A stretch of DNA of 64,000 bases from an uncultured Christensenella sp. (GCA_910577375.1 CAJTLT010000002.1:186001-250000); one strand, 5' to 3'; numbered from the stretch's first letter, positions 32,239 to 40,796 are shown. Notes: generated from the letters alone by a model not told the origin. Translations and numbers: made by a program.

Positions 32239-32744
32239 AAATGGTTATAGCCTCAGATATACACGGTTCGGCGGCGTGGTGCAAAAAACTTTTAGACGCA
32301 TATAAAAAAGAACGCGCGGAAAAACTGCTCCTTTTGGGCGATATATTATATCACGGACCGCGCAATCCTCTTCCCGACGGATATAATCCTAAAAAAGTTG
32401 TCGAGTTGCTTTCCGACGTGAAAGAACAAATAATCTGCGTGCGCGGAAATTGCGACAGCGAAGTTGACCAGATGGTTTTGCCTTTCCCCATAACAAACGA
32501 CTATGCGGCGGTATTTGCCGACGGGGTAAATATTTATCTTTCCCACGGGCACAGAGAAGTTCCCCCTCTCGGCGCAGACGACGTTTATATTACGGGACAT
32601 ACCCACGTTCCTTTAAATGAAAATTGCGGATATACGCACCTTAATCCCGGGTCCGTTTCTCTGCCGAAAGAAAACAGCGCGCACGGCTATATTCTGTTTG
32701 ACGGCGGAAAATTTTATTTTAAAACATTGGAAAGCGAAATTTAA
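32235..32744 (+). CDS. yfcE: YfcE/MJ0936-family phosphodiesterase
   Basis: 169 residues with the metallophosphatase motifs in order: ASDIHGS, LLLGDILYHGPRN, RGNCDSE, LSHGH and YITGHTHVP, giving the two-metal site. Such enzymes hydrolyse phosphodiesters (model substrates such as bis-pNPP; true substrate unknown). The ATGA overlap with the HAD phosphatase gene indicates coupled translation of two small phosphatases. A strong terminator follows. Confidence 0.9.
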   Translation: MKMVIASDIHGSAAWCKKLLDAYKKERAEKLLLLGDILYHGPRNPLPDGYNPKKVVELLSDVKEQIICVRGNCDSEVDQMVLPFPITNDYAAVFADGVNIYLSHGHREVPPLGADDVYITGHTHVPLNENCGYTHLNPGSVSLPKENSAHGYILFDGGKFYFKTLESEI

Positions 32745-32787
32745 AACAGCTTGAAAATATAAGTTTTATATTCGAAAAAATTTAAAA

Positions 32788-32823
32788 TAAAAATCCTCCG
32801 CTTTTTAAGCGGAGGATTTTTTG
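32788..32823. terminator. Bidirectional terminator
   Basis: AAAATCCTCCGCTT (32790-32803) pairs with AAGCGGAGGATTTT (32807-32820), followed by TTT; the same hairpin has A/T runs on the other strand. Confidence 0.85.
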
Positions 32824-32829
32824 CGTTTG

Positions 32830-33054
32830 TTAGATGTTCAACAGGCGAAGAATATGCTTGCTGACAATCATAAGGATAAGGTCAACAACCCAAAGGATAA
32901 AACCAAGTCCGATAAGGCGGATAATACCTGCAACAATCTTTCCTTCCATGAAACGCGTAAGAGCGCCGAAAATCCATGCTGTGAAAGGAATAATTGCGCA
33001 GATAACGCTTACGATGTAAGGAAGTCCAAAGTAATCGCTTTTCTTGTTTGCCAT
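32830..33054 (-). CDS. Small two- or three-helix membrane protein
   Basis: 74 residues; hydrophobic segments at ~10-33, ~40-55 and ~55-70 (GIIRLIGLGFILWVVDLILMI). AGGAGT lies 7 nt before the ATG. Own promoter TTGACT-17-TATAAT at 33084-33112. It shares layout and a WxxDLI...K-H-LL pattern with the next gene, so they are paralogues. A weak resemblance to Pmp3/YqaE-type membrane peptides is only a guess. Confidence 0.65.
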   Translation of the reverse strand: MANKKSDYFGLPYIVSVICAIIPFTAWIFGALTRFMEGKIVAGIIRLIGLGFILWVVDLILMIVSKHILRLLNI

Positions 33055-33083
33055 TTTACAAACTCCTTTTTATTTTTTTCTTT

Positions 33084-33112
33084 ATTATATAACACTTATA
33101 AAAAATAGTCAA
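33084..33112 (-). promoter_or_regulatory. Promoter of 32830-33054
   Basis: TTGACT (33112-33107), 17 bp, TATAAT (33089-33084). Confidence 0.7.
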
Positions 33113-33151
33113 TAGGAAAACCTAAATTGATAATTTTACGCCGCGCTTAAA

Positions 33152-33400
33152 TCAGGACAGCATCTCTTCCCCTAAAAGCAACGCGTGCCCTTTTGTAAGC
33201 ACCCAGATAAGGTCGAGAATCCACATAAAAAACGCACCCGGGAAAACCGTGAGAACGGCAAGAACTATCCAGAGCACGTCGTTTTTTACAACGCCTTTAA
33301 CGATTCGGCAAATCCCGTAAAATATTTCCAGACACGGTATGCACAAAATCACTTTTACGATAAGGGGCAGGCTGTCTACCTCTTTCAACAATTCGTTCAT
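33152..33400 (-). CDS. Small membrane protein, paralogue of 32830-33054
   Basis: 82 residues with two or three hydrophobic segments (VKVILCIPCLEIFYGICRIV, then VLWIVLAVLTVFPGAFFMWI...) and a C-terminal K-G-H-ALLLGEE. AGGAGT lies 5 nt before the ATG. Promoter TTGACA-16-TATAAT at 33431-33458. Function unknown; probably an envelope-stress or lipid-bilayer associated peptide by analogy with other tiny membrane proteins (inference). Confidence 0.65.
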   Translation of the reverse strand: MNELLKEVDSLPLIVKVILCIPCLEIFYGICRIVKGVVKNDVLWIVLAVLTVFPGAFFMWILDLIWVLTKGHALLLGEEMLS

Positions 33401-33430
33401 AATAAACTCCTGTTTCGGTATATATAATAT

Positions 33431-33458
33431 ATTATAATACCGACGGAAAATATGTCAA
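33431..33458 (-). promoter_or_regulatory. Promoter of 33152-33400
   Basis: TTGACA (33458-33453), 16 bp, TATAAT (33436-33431), within an AT-rich near-palindromic stretch. The -35 abuts the T tract of the rplQ terminator. Confidence 0.65.
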
Positions 33459-33490
33459 CAAAATAAAACGGCGCAGGTTTCTGCGCCGTT
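33458..33490 (-). terminator. Terminator of the S10-spc-alpha block
   Basis: AACGGCGCAG (33467-33476) pairs with CTGCGCCGTT (33481-33490), followed on the minus strand by TTTTATTTT. Just past the rplQ stop. Confidence 0.85.
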
Positions 33491-33508
33491 ATTATATACG
33501 TTTACGGA

Positions 33509-34015
33509 TTAAACAAGCTCTATGATAGCTTCTTCCGCACCGTCGCCGCGGCGCTGACCGAGAAGGTAAATTCTCGTATATCCGCCGCCCTGACCCTTTT
33601 CTTCCGCACGCTGTGCGTACTTGGGCGCGATTTCGTTGAAAAGCTTTTCCATAAGAGGGTGCTGAATATCGCCCGTTCTCGCTTTGAACTCGGACTTCTT
33701 CTCGTTGAAGGGCTTAACTTCCTGCAAGTCGCGGAGTTTGCCCATAAGTCTGCGGCGCACCGCAAGCTTTTTAGCGCTGTCTTTAACGCTCTTTTCTTTG
33801 ATTTCTTTACCCTTCTTGTCCGTCTTTACAACTTCGATTTCTACGTTATCGTCGTAAACGCGGATAGCTTTGGTTATAATTTTTTCAACGTAAGATTGAA
33901 GTTCCTTAGCCTTAGCCTTGGTGGTGGTAATTTTTCCGTACCACAAAAGTTCGGACGCCTGATTTCTTAAAAGAGCTTCTCTCTGCTCTGCCGTTCTTCC
34001 CAATTTGCCGGGCAT
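33509..34015 (-). CDS. rplQ: Large ribosomal subunit protein bL17
   Basis: 168 residues, longer than the usual ~115. The N-terminal core (KLGRTAEQREALLRNQASELLWYGKITTTKAKAKELQSYVEKIIT) and C-terminus (GGGYTRIYLLGQRRGDGAEEAIIELV) are standard. The middle has an insertion of roughly 45 residues rich in Lys and Glu (VYDDNVEIEVVKTDKKGKEI...), as seen in some Clostridia. Last gene of the ribosomal block. Confidence 0.95.
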   Translation of the reverse strand: MPGKLGRTAEQREALLRNQASELLWYGKITTTKAKAKELQSYVEKIITKAIRVYDDNVEIEVVKTDKKGKEIKEKSVKDSAKKLAVRRRLMGKLRDLQEVKPFNEKKSEFKARTGDIQHPLMEKLFNEIAPKYAQRAEEKGQGGGYTRIYLLGQRRGDGAEEAIIELV

Positions 34016-34018
34016 ATG

Positions 34019-34972
34019 TTAGTCCTCCTTGTTTGAAAGTGTAAGTCCGTACGAATTAAGCTTCAAAATAACTTCGTCCAAAGACTTTCTGCCAAGGTTT
34101 CTCACCTTTAACATTTCGTCTTCGGTCTTTCTCGTAAGGTCTTCCACCGTGTGTATGTTTGCGCGCTTTAAGCAATTGTAAGAACGGACGGAAAGGTCCA
34201 TATCCTCGATTGCCATAGCAAGTATTTTTGCCTGCTTATCGTCCTCGTTTTTAACGAGGATATCCAAGCCCTTAATCGTATCGGACAAATCAACAAAAAG
34301 CGAAATGTGGTCCTGCATGATTTTCGCCGCCAAAGAAACGATTTCTTTCGCGCTGAAAGCGCCGTTCGTCCACACTTCCAAAGTGAGCTTGTCGTAGTCC
34401 GTATTCTGACCAACGCGGGTGTTTTCAACCGAATAGTTTACCTTTTTAACGGGCGTGTAAATGCTATCCACGGGGATATAATCCACAAGCTCCGTTCTGG
34501 TATGGTCGGCGGCTTTGTATCCGCGACCTCTGCCTATGGTTATTTCCATATCGATTTTGCCGCCCGCGTCAACATAGCAAATGTGCTGGTCGCCGTTTAT
34601 GATTTCGATTTCAGCGTCGTCGGAAATATCGCCCGCCTTAACTTCGCAAGGGCCTTCTTTGTAAATGTGAACAACCTTTACGTAATCGGTATCGGTAACC
34701 GTGGTTTTAATCGCAAGCGACTTGATGTTGAGTATAATTTCGGTAACGTCTTCTTTTACTCCGGCTATTGCGGAAAACTCGTGCTTGACGCTGCCGTCCA
34801 AAAATCTTATTCCCTGCGCCGCCGCTCCGGGGAGTGCGGACAGAAGTATTCTTCTGAGGCAGTTGCCTATCGTAAGACCGAAACCCTTTTCGAGAGGTTC
34901 AACGACTACTTTCGCATAGGAACGGTCGTCGTTTTCCGTCACGTCGATTTTGGGCATATCCATTTCAATCAT
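34019..34972 (-). CDS. rpoA: RNA polymerase alpha subunit
   Basis: 317 residues. The N-terminal dimerisation domain (VVEPLEKGFGLTIGNCLRRILLSALPGAA) nucleates polymerase assembly. The C-terminal domain (LDLSVRSYNCLKRANIHTVEDLTRKTEDEMLKVRNLGRKSLDEV) contacts UP elements and activators. AGGAGG lies 8 nt before the ATG. Standard position rpsD-rpoA-rplQ. Confidence 0.97.
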   Translation of the reverse strand: MIEMDMPKIDVTENDDRSYAKVVVEPLEKGFGLTIGNCLRRILLSALPGAAAQGIRFLDGSVKHEFSAIAGVKEDVTEIILNIKSLAIKTTVTDTDYVKVVHIYKEGPCEVKAGDISDDAEIEIINGDQHICYVDAGGKIDMEITIGRGRGYKAADHTRTELVDYIPVDSIYTPVKKVNYSVENTRVGQNTDYDKLTLEVWTNGAFSAKEIVSLAAKIMQDHISLFVDLSDTIKGLDILVKNEDDKQAKILAMAIEDMDLSVRSYNCLKRANIHTVEDLTRKTEDEMLKVRNLGRKSLDEVILKLNSYGLTLSNKED

Positions 34973-34998
34973 AAAACTTCCTCCTTTTTATCGAAATT

Positions 34999-35628
34999 TT
35001 ACTTGGAGTACAGTTCGACAATCATATGCTCTGCAATCTGGCTGTCGATATCTTCTCTTTCAGGTAATGCCAATATCTTTCCTTGTAATTTTTCGTTATC
35101 GAATTCAAGCCATTTGGGGGTGTTTCCGCCCTTTGTCGCTTTAAGGTTTTCGAAATATTTGTTTGAAGATTTGCTCTCCACAACGCTGATTACGTCGCCA
35201 ACCTTTACGATATATGAAGGAATGTTTACTTTTTTGCCGTTGACAAGAAAATGTCCGTGGTTAACGAGCTGACGCGACTGCGAGCGGCTTACGCCCACTC
35301 CCATACGGTAAATCACGTTGTCCAACCTGCGCTCCAAAAGGGAGAGCATGTTTTCACCGGTAATTCCCTTCATTCTGTCGGCTTTTTCGTAGCACGCGCG
35401 GAACTGACCTTCCTGTACGCCGTAAATTCTCTTAACTTTCTGCTTTTCGCGGAGCTGTTTGCCGTATTCGGAAACTTTCTTTCTCGCGGAAGCAAGACCG
35501 TGCGCGCCGGGCGCCATAGGTCTTTTTTCAAACGGGCATTTGCCGTTGAAACATTTATCGCCTTTTAAAAACAGCTTTCCGCCCTCTCTTCTGCAAAGGC
35601 GGCATTTAGCCTCTCTGTACGTTGCCAT
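34999..35628 (-). CDS. rpsD: Small ribosomal subunit protein uS4, Zn-binding form
   Basis: 209 residues. Binds 16S rRNA early in assembly; in Firmicutes S4 also represses the alpha operon. The N-terminal Cys cluster (CRLC...CFNGKC) is the zinc form. The S4 RNA-binding domain is seen as RRLDNVIYRMGVGVSRSQSRQLVNHGHFLVNGKKVNIPSY. Confidence 0.96.
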   Translation of the reverse strand: MATYREAKCRLCRREGGKLFLKGDKCFNGKCPFEKRPMAPGAHGLASARKKVSEYGKQLREKQKVKRIYGVQEGQFRACYEKADRMKGITGENMLSLLERRLDNVIYRMGVGVSRSQSRQLVNHGHFLVNGKKVNIPSYIVKVGDVISVVESKSSNKYFENLKATKGGNTPKWLEFDNEKLQGKILALPEREDIDSQIAEHMIVELYSK

Positions 35629-35644
35629 AATCTAAACTACCTCC

Positions 35645-36043
35645 TTATACTCTGCGGCGTTTGGGCGGTCTGCAACCGTTGTGGGGGATGGGGGAAACGT
35701 CGGTGATGAGCGTGATTTCCACGTCGCACGCGCCGATAGCGCGGATAGCCGACTCTCTGCCCGAACCGGGGCCCTTAACGTAAACTTCCGCCGAGCGGAG
35801 CCCGTGTTCCTTAGCCGCCTTAACAGCGGTTTCGGTTGCCTGCTGAGCCGCGAACGGAGTGCCCTTTCTCGAACCCTTGAATCCGAGGCTGCCTGCCGAA
35901 GACCAGCTTATAGCGTTACCCTGCAAATCGGTAACCGTTACTAACGTGTTGTTGAAAGAGGATTGAATATGCACCTGACCTCTGTCAACCTTTTTAAGCT
36001 CTCTGCGCTTTCTTGTAGTTGTTTGTCTTTTCTGTGCTGCCAT
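35645..36043 (-). CDS. rpsK: Small ribosomal subunit protein uS11
   Basis: 132 residues; diagnostic VHIQSSFNNTLVTVTDLQGN, SWSSAGSLGFKGSRKGTPFAAQ and the C-terminal TDVSPIPHNGCRPPKRRRV. Platform protein of the 30S subunit. Start GGAGAG 5 nt upstream. Confidence 0.97.
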   Translation of the reverse strand: MAAQKRQTTTRKRRELKKVDRGQVHIQSSFNNTLVTVTDLQGNAISWSSAGSLGFKGSRKGTPFAAQQATETAVKAAKEHGLRSAEVYVKGPGSGRESAIRAIGACDVEITLITDVSPIPHNGCRPPKRRRV

Positions 36044-36054
36044 TTCTCTCCTCC

Positions 36055-36429
36055 TTACTTAGCGCCCTTCTTCTTGGCTACCGTGCGGCGGGGACCTTTT
36101 CTCGTCCTTGCGTTCGTCTTGGTGGACTGTCCTCTTACGGGCAGACCCTTTCTGTGGCGGATTCCGCGGTAGCAGCCTATTTCCATAAGGCGCTTGATAT
36201 TGAGCGAAACCTCCGTACGGAGTTCGCCTTCAACCCTAAGGTTGTGGTCAATATATTCTCTTAATTTGGATACGGTCTGCTCGTCCAAATCCTTAACTCT
36301 CGTGTCGGGGTCAACGCCCGTTTCGGCAAGGATTTTCTGTGAGGTTTTAAGACCGATACCGTAGATATAGGTGAGCCCTATTTCGACTCTCTTTTCTCTG
36401 GGTAAATCTACACCGGCAATACGTGCCAT
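36055..36429 (-). CDS. rpsM: Small ribosomal subunit protein uS13
   Basis: 124 residues; MARIAGVDLPREKRVEIGLTYIYGIG and the C-terminal GIRHRKGLPVRGQSTKTNARTRKGPRRT are diagnostic. It contacts the P-site tRNA and bridges to 50S. First gene of the alpha operon here: a promoter at 36574-36602 lies in the unusual 318-nt gap after infA. Confidence 0.97.
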   Translation of the reverse strand: MARIAGVDLPREKRVEIGLTYIYGIGLKTSQKILAETGVDPDTRVKDLDEQTVSKLREYIDHNLRVEGELRTEVSLNIKRLMEIGCYRGIRHRKGLPVRGQSTKTNARTRKGPRRTVAKKKGAK

Positions 36430-36602
36430 CTTGATTTATTTCCTTCCTTTTTAATTATTTTGTAAATGTATATAAACCGCAGTAAATCCCCGCCCGTAAA
36501 ATCGGAATGTGAGCGGAGAATTTAAGCGGAATTGTATTCGTTTGTCCTTTCGGACGGAAAAACGCTATGGTAAATTATACCACAAATTTTATGGCGTTGC
36601 AA
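36430..36602 (-). promoter_or_regulatory. Internal promoter and leader of the alpha operon
   Basis: TTGCAA (36602-36597), 17 bp, TATAAT (36579-36574); predicted start near 36567 and a ~137-nt leader before rpsM. The leader includes a GTCCGAAAGGAC hairpin (36542-36553) and could carry an S4-responsive element by analogy with Bacillus. The remaining part of the gap (36603-36747) shows no gene. Confidence 0.65.
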
Positions 36603-36747
36603 GCAAAAACCGCACCGTAAAATCAATAATTAGCGTTAAAACGGTTTTATATGCAAACAAAACTTCACTTTTTAAAAGCCCGAACCTTTACACAAACGCC
36701 GACGTCCGCACAAATAAAGGCACGGTTTATGAAGTTTTTAAAATGCG

Positions 36748-36969
36748 TTAGTTTTTCGAACGCCAGGTAATGCGCCCCTTTGTCAAATCATAAGGGCTTA
36801 TTTCAAGCTTTACGTTGTCGCCTTCTATAATTCTTATATAATTGAGGCGAAGTTTGCCGGAAATATAAGCCGTGATAACGTGACCGTTTGAGAGTTTAAC
36901 CTTGAAGTTCGCGTTGGGAAGGCACTCTATTACTTTGCCTTCCGTTTCTATAACGTCGTCTTTTGACAT
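36748..36969 (-). CDS. infA: Translation initiation factor IF-1
   Basis: 73 residues, a single OB-fold: MSKDDVIETEGKVIECLPNANFKVKLSNGHVITAYISGKLR, then GDNVKLEISPYDLTKGRITWR. Binds the 30S A site during initiation. It follows rpmJ by 9 nt, the reverse of the usual infA-rpmJ order. Confidence 0.97.
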   Translation of the reverse strand: MSKDDVIETEGKVIECLPNANFKVKLSNGHVITAYISGKLRLNYIRIIEGDNVKLEISPYDLTKGRITWRSKN

Positions 36970-36978
36970 TACGGCTCC

Positions 36979-37095
36979 TTAACCCTGGCGCTGTTTATGG
37001 CTCTTGTTTTTGGAACAGATTACCATAACCTTGCCGTTTCTTTTAATTACCTTGCACTTGTCGCACATAGGTTTTACCGAAGGTCTTACTTTCAT
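36979..37095 (-). CDS. rpmJ: Large ribosomal subunit protein bL36, Zn-binding form
   Basis: 38 residues. MKVRPSVKPMCDKCKVIKRN, then KVMVICSKNKSHKQRQG. The four zinc ligands C11, C14, C27 and H32 are present. AAGGAG lies a few nt before the ATG. It is placed before infA instead of after it. Confidence 0.96.
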   Translation of the reverse strand: MKVRPSVKPMCDKCKVIKRNGKVMVICSKNKSHKQRQG

Positions 37096-37119
37096 AATTG
37101 TCTCCTTAAATGGGTGAGT

Positions 37120-37419
37120 TTATATTTCGCCGCTTTCGGCGGGTTTTGGATTGTTGTAATTTTTCAGCGCGGAATAAATTTCGGTATCGAAAACCTGTTT
37201 ACCCTCCGCAAGCTTTGCCGCGATGCTTTCAGCCTTTTCGGGCAAAAGCCGCAGATGCTTTAAATTCTTCTTTTTCGGAGCGGCAAGTTTTTTGAAATTT
37301 CCGTCGGTTACAAGCACGGTTCCGTCCGCGCTTACCGCGGCAATCAGATAATACCTGTTTTTATCTCTGCCCTGAAGGCTTTGACATATCCCGCCCTGTT
37401 CTGGGATTTTCACTTTCAT
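37120..37419 (-). CDS. KOW-domain protein (L14e/L27e-like RNA-binding protein)
   Basis: 99 residues from the ATG at 37419 (AAAGGT upstream); the frame reaches back into map only through a TTG. The start MKVKIPEQGGICQSLQGRDKNRYYLIAAV and DGTVLVTDGNFKKLAAPKKKNLKHLRLL follow the pattern of the short KOW proteins that Clostridia carry between map and infA. Probably binds rRNA or ribosomes; no experiment-based role is known to me. Confidence 0.85.
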   Translation of the reverse strand: MKVKIPEQGGICQSLQGRDKNRYYLIAAVSADGTVLVTDGNFKKLAAPKKKNLKHLRLLPEKAESIAAKLAEGKQVFDTEIYSALKNYNNPKPAESGEI

Positions 37420-37429
37420 ATCTTTACCT

Positions 37430-38176
37430 TTAAAGAGTAAGGATTTCAACGCCGTCTTCTTTTATAAGCACAGTGTTTTCGTAATGGGCGGCGGGTTTGC
37501 CGTCTGCGGTAACCACCGTCCAGCCGTCGTTGCGGTCTACAAGCACTTTATAAGTGCCCGCATTTATCATAGGTTCGATACAGATAGTCATACCGGCTTT
37601 AAGGCGCATACCCGTACCGCGTTTGCCGTAATTGGGTACCGCAGGGTCTTCGTGCATGCTTCTGCCTATTCCGTGACCGGTAAGCGCACGGACAACTCCG
37701 TACCCGTTGGCTTCCGCGTGGGTCTGAACCGCATTGCCTATATTATAGAGCGGAACTCCCGCCTGCAAACCTTCGATTGCCTTAAAAAAGCATTCTTCGG
37801 TTACTTTTACAAGCTTTTTCTTTTCTTCGGAAACGTTGCCGATAAGAAAGGTTCTTGCCGCGTCGCCGTGAAAGCCGTTCTTTTCCGCAACTATATCAAC
37901 GCTCACTATGTCACCGTCTACCAGAATTCTGTCGTCGGGTATACCGTGAACCACAACTTCGTTTACGGAAACACACGAACTTGCGGGATAACCCTCGTAA
38001 CCGAGTTCGGAAGGATACGCCCCGCAGGAGGTTATGTACTTGTAAACAAGCCCGTCCACGTCCTTTGTGGTCATACCCGCGCGGATATTTTTGCCGACAA
38101 AATCCAAAGTTTCTTTGGCTATGCGGCAGCTTTCGCGCATCAATTCGATTTCACTGCTGTTTTTTATAGTAATCAT
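37430..38176 (-). CDS. map: Methionine aminopeptidase, type I
   Basis: 248 residues. Removes the initiator Met from nascent proteins. Metal ligands are seen in the usual frame: VDIVAEKNGFHGDAARTF (two Asp), LTGHGIGRSMHEDP (His), and CIEPMI and YENTVLI (Glu). No clear Shine-Dalgarno; it starts 14 nt after the adk stop. Confidence 0.96.
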   Translation of the reverse strand: MITIKNSSEIELMRESCRIAKETLDFVGKNIRAGMTTKDVDGLVYKYITSCGAYPSELGYEGYPASSCVSVNEVVVHGIPDDRILVDGDIVSVDIVAEKNGFHGDAARTFLIGNVSEEKKKLVKVTEECFFKAIEGLQAGVPLYNIGNAVQTHAEANGYGVVRALTGHGIGRSMHEDPAVPNYGKRGTGMRLKAGMTICIEPMINAGTYKVLVDRNDGWTVVTADGKPAAHYENTVLIKEDGVEILTL

Positions 38177-38190
38177 AAAGTATACGCGTT

Positions 38191-38811
38191 TTAACCGAGT
38201 ATCTTTTTAATCTGCTCGAATACTTCGTCGGGAGAGCCTTCGCCGCTCGTTACGCAAGCAAGTTTGCCTTGTTTTTCGTAATAATCGATAAGCGGCGCGG
38301 TCTGTGTGTTGTAGGTATCGAGGCGGGCTTTAACAGTTTCGGGATTATCGTCCGCTCTCTGATAAAGCTCGTTGCCGCACTTCGCGCAGGTAGTTGCTCC
38401 GTTCAAAGTGGAAACGTGGTAGCTTTCTCCGCAGGAACAAACTCTGCGTCCGCAAATTCTGTCCATCAAAAGCGCTTCGTCCACGTTGATATTGAGGCAC
38501 AAATCTATTTTCGCAAACTTATCAAGCTCTTGCGCCTGATACAAATTGCGGGGGAATCCGTCAAGCATATAACCGCTTTTCGCGTCGTCCCAGGTCAATC
38601 TGTCCTCTACTATTTTGCACGTTACTTCGTCGGGAACAAGCTTGCCCGCGTCTATATAAGATTTTGCAAGCTTGCCGATTTCCGTTCCGCCTTTTATGTT
38701 TGCGCGGAAAATATCGCCCGTGGAAATGTGCAAAAGATTGTATTTTGATGCTATTTTGCTCGCCTGAGTGCCTTTGCCTGCACCGGGCGCGCCCAAAAGA
38801 ATAATATTCAT
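38191..38811 (-). CDS. adk: Adenylate kinase, Zn-LID type
   Basis: 206 residues from the ATG at 38811 (GAGGG upstream). P-loop GAPGAGKGTQ, AMP site FRANIKGGTEIGKLAKSYIDAGKLV, DGFPRN, and a LID with four Cys (CSCGESYHVS...CAKCG) that bind zinc, typical of Gram-positive enzymes. Interconverts ATP, ADP and AMP. Placed between secY and map as in other Firmicutes. Confidence 0.96.
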   Translation of the reverse strand: MNIILLGAPGAGKGTQASKIASKYNLLHISTGDIFRANIKGGTEIGKLAKSYIDAGKLVPDEVTCKIVEDRLTWDDAKSGYMLDGFPRNLYQAQELDKFAKIDLCLNINVDEALLMDRICGRRVCSCGESYHVSTLNGATTCAKCGNELYQRADDNPETVKARLDTYNTQTAPLIDYYEKQGKLACVTSGEGSPDEVFEQIKKILG

Positions 38812-38881
38812 AAAATGCCCTCGCAAAAATTTCCGGCATTATACGCCTGAAAATTTTAAGCGGTTTTATTTGCGCCGCGAA

Positions 38882-40240
38882 TTACTTCAAAAAGCCCTTA
38901 TAGTTCTTCATCATAAGCTGGCTTTCAAGCTGTTTGTCAAGCTCGAGCGCAACCGATACAACGATTAGTATACCCGTGGTAGAGAATACCGAAAGAAGGG
39001 TAAGGTTGCTCATTCCGAGCGAAGAAAGCACCATTGAAAGTATCGACGGAATAAACGCAACGAGCGAAAGATATATCGCGCCGAAAAGCGTTATACGGTT
39101 GGAAATCTTTTTGAGATAGTCTGCCGTAGGCTTGCCGGGGCGGATACCCTGTATAAAGCCGCCGTTCTGCTGTATGGTTTTTGAAACGTCTTCGGGATTG
39201 AACTGCATCGATGCATAGAAGAACGAGAACCCGAATATCAAAACGCAGAGTACAATCATATAAATAAGCTGACCGTACCATGCGCCCGAACCCGAGAACC
39301 ATTCTACTATCCCCCCCTGAGCGGGGTGGTCGGAGGGGCAGAATAAGCTTATAATCATCTGGGGGAACGAAACAAGCGCAAACGCGAAAATCAAAGGCAT
39401 AACGCCGGAGCCCGAAATTCTGATAGGAATAACGGACGACTGACCGCCGTACATTTTTCTTCCCTTGACCTGCTTAGCATACTGTACGGGAATTCTTCTT
39501 TCCGATAAGTCTACCGTTACGATTGCCGTAAATTCAACCACCGTCAGAATTATAAAGCCCAAAAGCTCCCAGAATCTGGATGTTTCGCCATTAAAGCCGT
39601 CCACAAGGTTTGCGATAATCGTAAGTCCTGCGGTAGATATAATACCGATAAAGATTATAAGCGAAATACCGTTCGATATGCCGTATTCGGTAATCCTTTC
39701 GCCAATCCACATAACGAGCATCGCGCCCGCGGTATAAACAACCGTAAGGAAAATACCCGCAATCCATTTAGCCGCGGTATCGCTTATCGCAGCAACAGCA
39801 CCGCCGCCGAAAATCGAAAGACGGAGAGCGTCTTCCTGAATACCAAAGTTAACGATAATACCGATAGCCTGCGCAACAGCAAGAACAATAGTTACGTAAC
39901 GCGTAATCTGCGCGATTTTCTTTCTTCCGTCTTCGCCCTGCTTTGAAAGCCTTTCAAGCGCGGGAATACCTACGGTTAAAAGCTGGATAATAATCGACGC
40001 GTTGATGTAGGGGCTGATACCAAGCGCAAACAGAGTTGCGTTAGCAAGCGAACCGCCAGTTATCGACGACATTATATTCAAAAAGCTGTTGGCTTCTATT
40101 GCGTCGCTGAACTGTGCGGGATTAATGCCCGGAACGGGAATATAACAGCCGACGCGGAAAAGCAAAAGAAGAACAAGGGTTATCCAAATCTTCTTTCTTA
40201 TTTCCTTGACTTTAAAACAATTTTTTATTGTTTCGAACAT
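38882..40240 (-). CDS. secY: Protein translocase subunit SecY
   Basis: 452 residues and ten membrane helices. Starts FETIKNCFKVKEIRKKIWITLVLLLLFRVGCYIPVPGIN; later RRIPVQYAKQVKGRKMYGGQSSVIPIRISGSGVMPLIFA and the C-terminal GFIQGIRPGKPTADYLKKI. Forms the SecYEG channel; secE is at 63373-63606 in the same window. Follows rplO in the spc operon. Confidence 0.97.
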   Translation of the reverse strand: MFETIKNCFKVKEIRKKIWITLVLLLLFRVGCYIPVPGINPAQFSDAIEANSFLNIMSSITGGSLANATLFALGISPYINASIIIQLLTVGIPALERLSKQGEDGRKKIAQITRYVTIVLAVAQAIGIIVNFGIQEDALRLSIFGGGAVAAISDTAAKWIAGIFLTVVYTAGAMLVMWIGERITEYGISNGISLIIFIGIISTAGLTIIANLVDGFNGETSRFWELLGFIILTVVEFTAIVTVDLSERRIPVQYAKQVKGRKMYGGQSSVIPIRISGSGVMPLIFAFALVSFPQMIISLFCPSDHPAQGGIVEWFSGSGAWYGQLIYMIVLCVLIFGFSFFYASMQFNPEDVSKTIQQNGGFIQGIRPGKPTADYLKKISNRITLFGAIYLSLVAFIPSILSMVLSSLGMSNLTLLSVFSTTGILIVVSVALELDKQLESQLMMKNYKGFLK

Positions 40241-40336
40241 AAGATAAATCTCCTCACAAAAGTCCGCTTTTCACGCGCCGCGCAAGTTTTTAAAAGCGCA
40301 ACGCGCAACGGTGTTTCGTGATTTGCCGAATTTTGA

Positions 40337-40786
40337 TTATTCTTCGATTTCGGCTTTGCCGCCGGCTTTTTCTATAGCTTCTTTTGCGGAAGCAGAGAAT
40401 TTAGCCGCTTTTACGGTGAGCGCAACTTTAAGCTCGCCCGTGCCGAGAACTTTAAGACCGGCAGAATTTTTAACTTCTTTTGCAAGTCCGTTAAGTCTTA
40501 CGTATCCGAAATCCACAACCGTGCCCGCGGGAACGTTTGCAAGCTGGCTGAGATTTACGATAGTGTATTCAGTAGCCCACTTATTGTGGAAACCGCGTTT
40601 GGGGATTCTTCTTGCCAAAGGCATCTGTCCGCCTTCGAATCCGGGACGTACTCCGCCGCCCGAACGCGCCCATTGTCCTTTGTGTCCTTTGCCCGAGGTT
40701 TTACCCAATCCCGAGCCTATACCTCTTCCAAGTCTCTTTTTAGAGGTTCTTGCGCCCTCTGCGGGCGATAAAGTATCGATTCTCAT
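40337..40786 (-). CDS. rplO: Large ribosomal subunit protein uL15
   Basis: 149 residues from the ATG at 40786, which has AAGGAG 7 nt upstream. MRIDTLSPAEGARTSKKRLGRGIGSGLGKTSGKGHKGQ is diagnostic. Follows rpmD by 10 nt. Confidence 0.96.
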   Translation of the reverse strand: MRIDTLSPAEGARTSKKRLGRGIGSGLGKTSGKGHKGQWARSGGGVRPGFEGGQMPLARRIPKRGFHNKWATEYTIVNLSQLANVPAGTVVDFGYVRLNGLAKEVKNSAGLKVLGTGELKVALTVKAAKFSASAKEAIEKAGGKAEIEE

Positions 40787-40796
40787 TGTCTGCTCC

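Noticed and set aside
34307..35272. Long plus-strand open frame opposite rpoA and rpsD
   Set aside because: A shadow of two certain genes; no Shine-Dalgarno and an improbable Phe/Val/Arg-rich composition.
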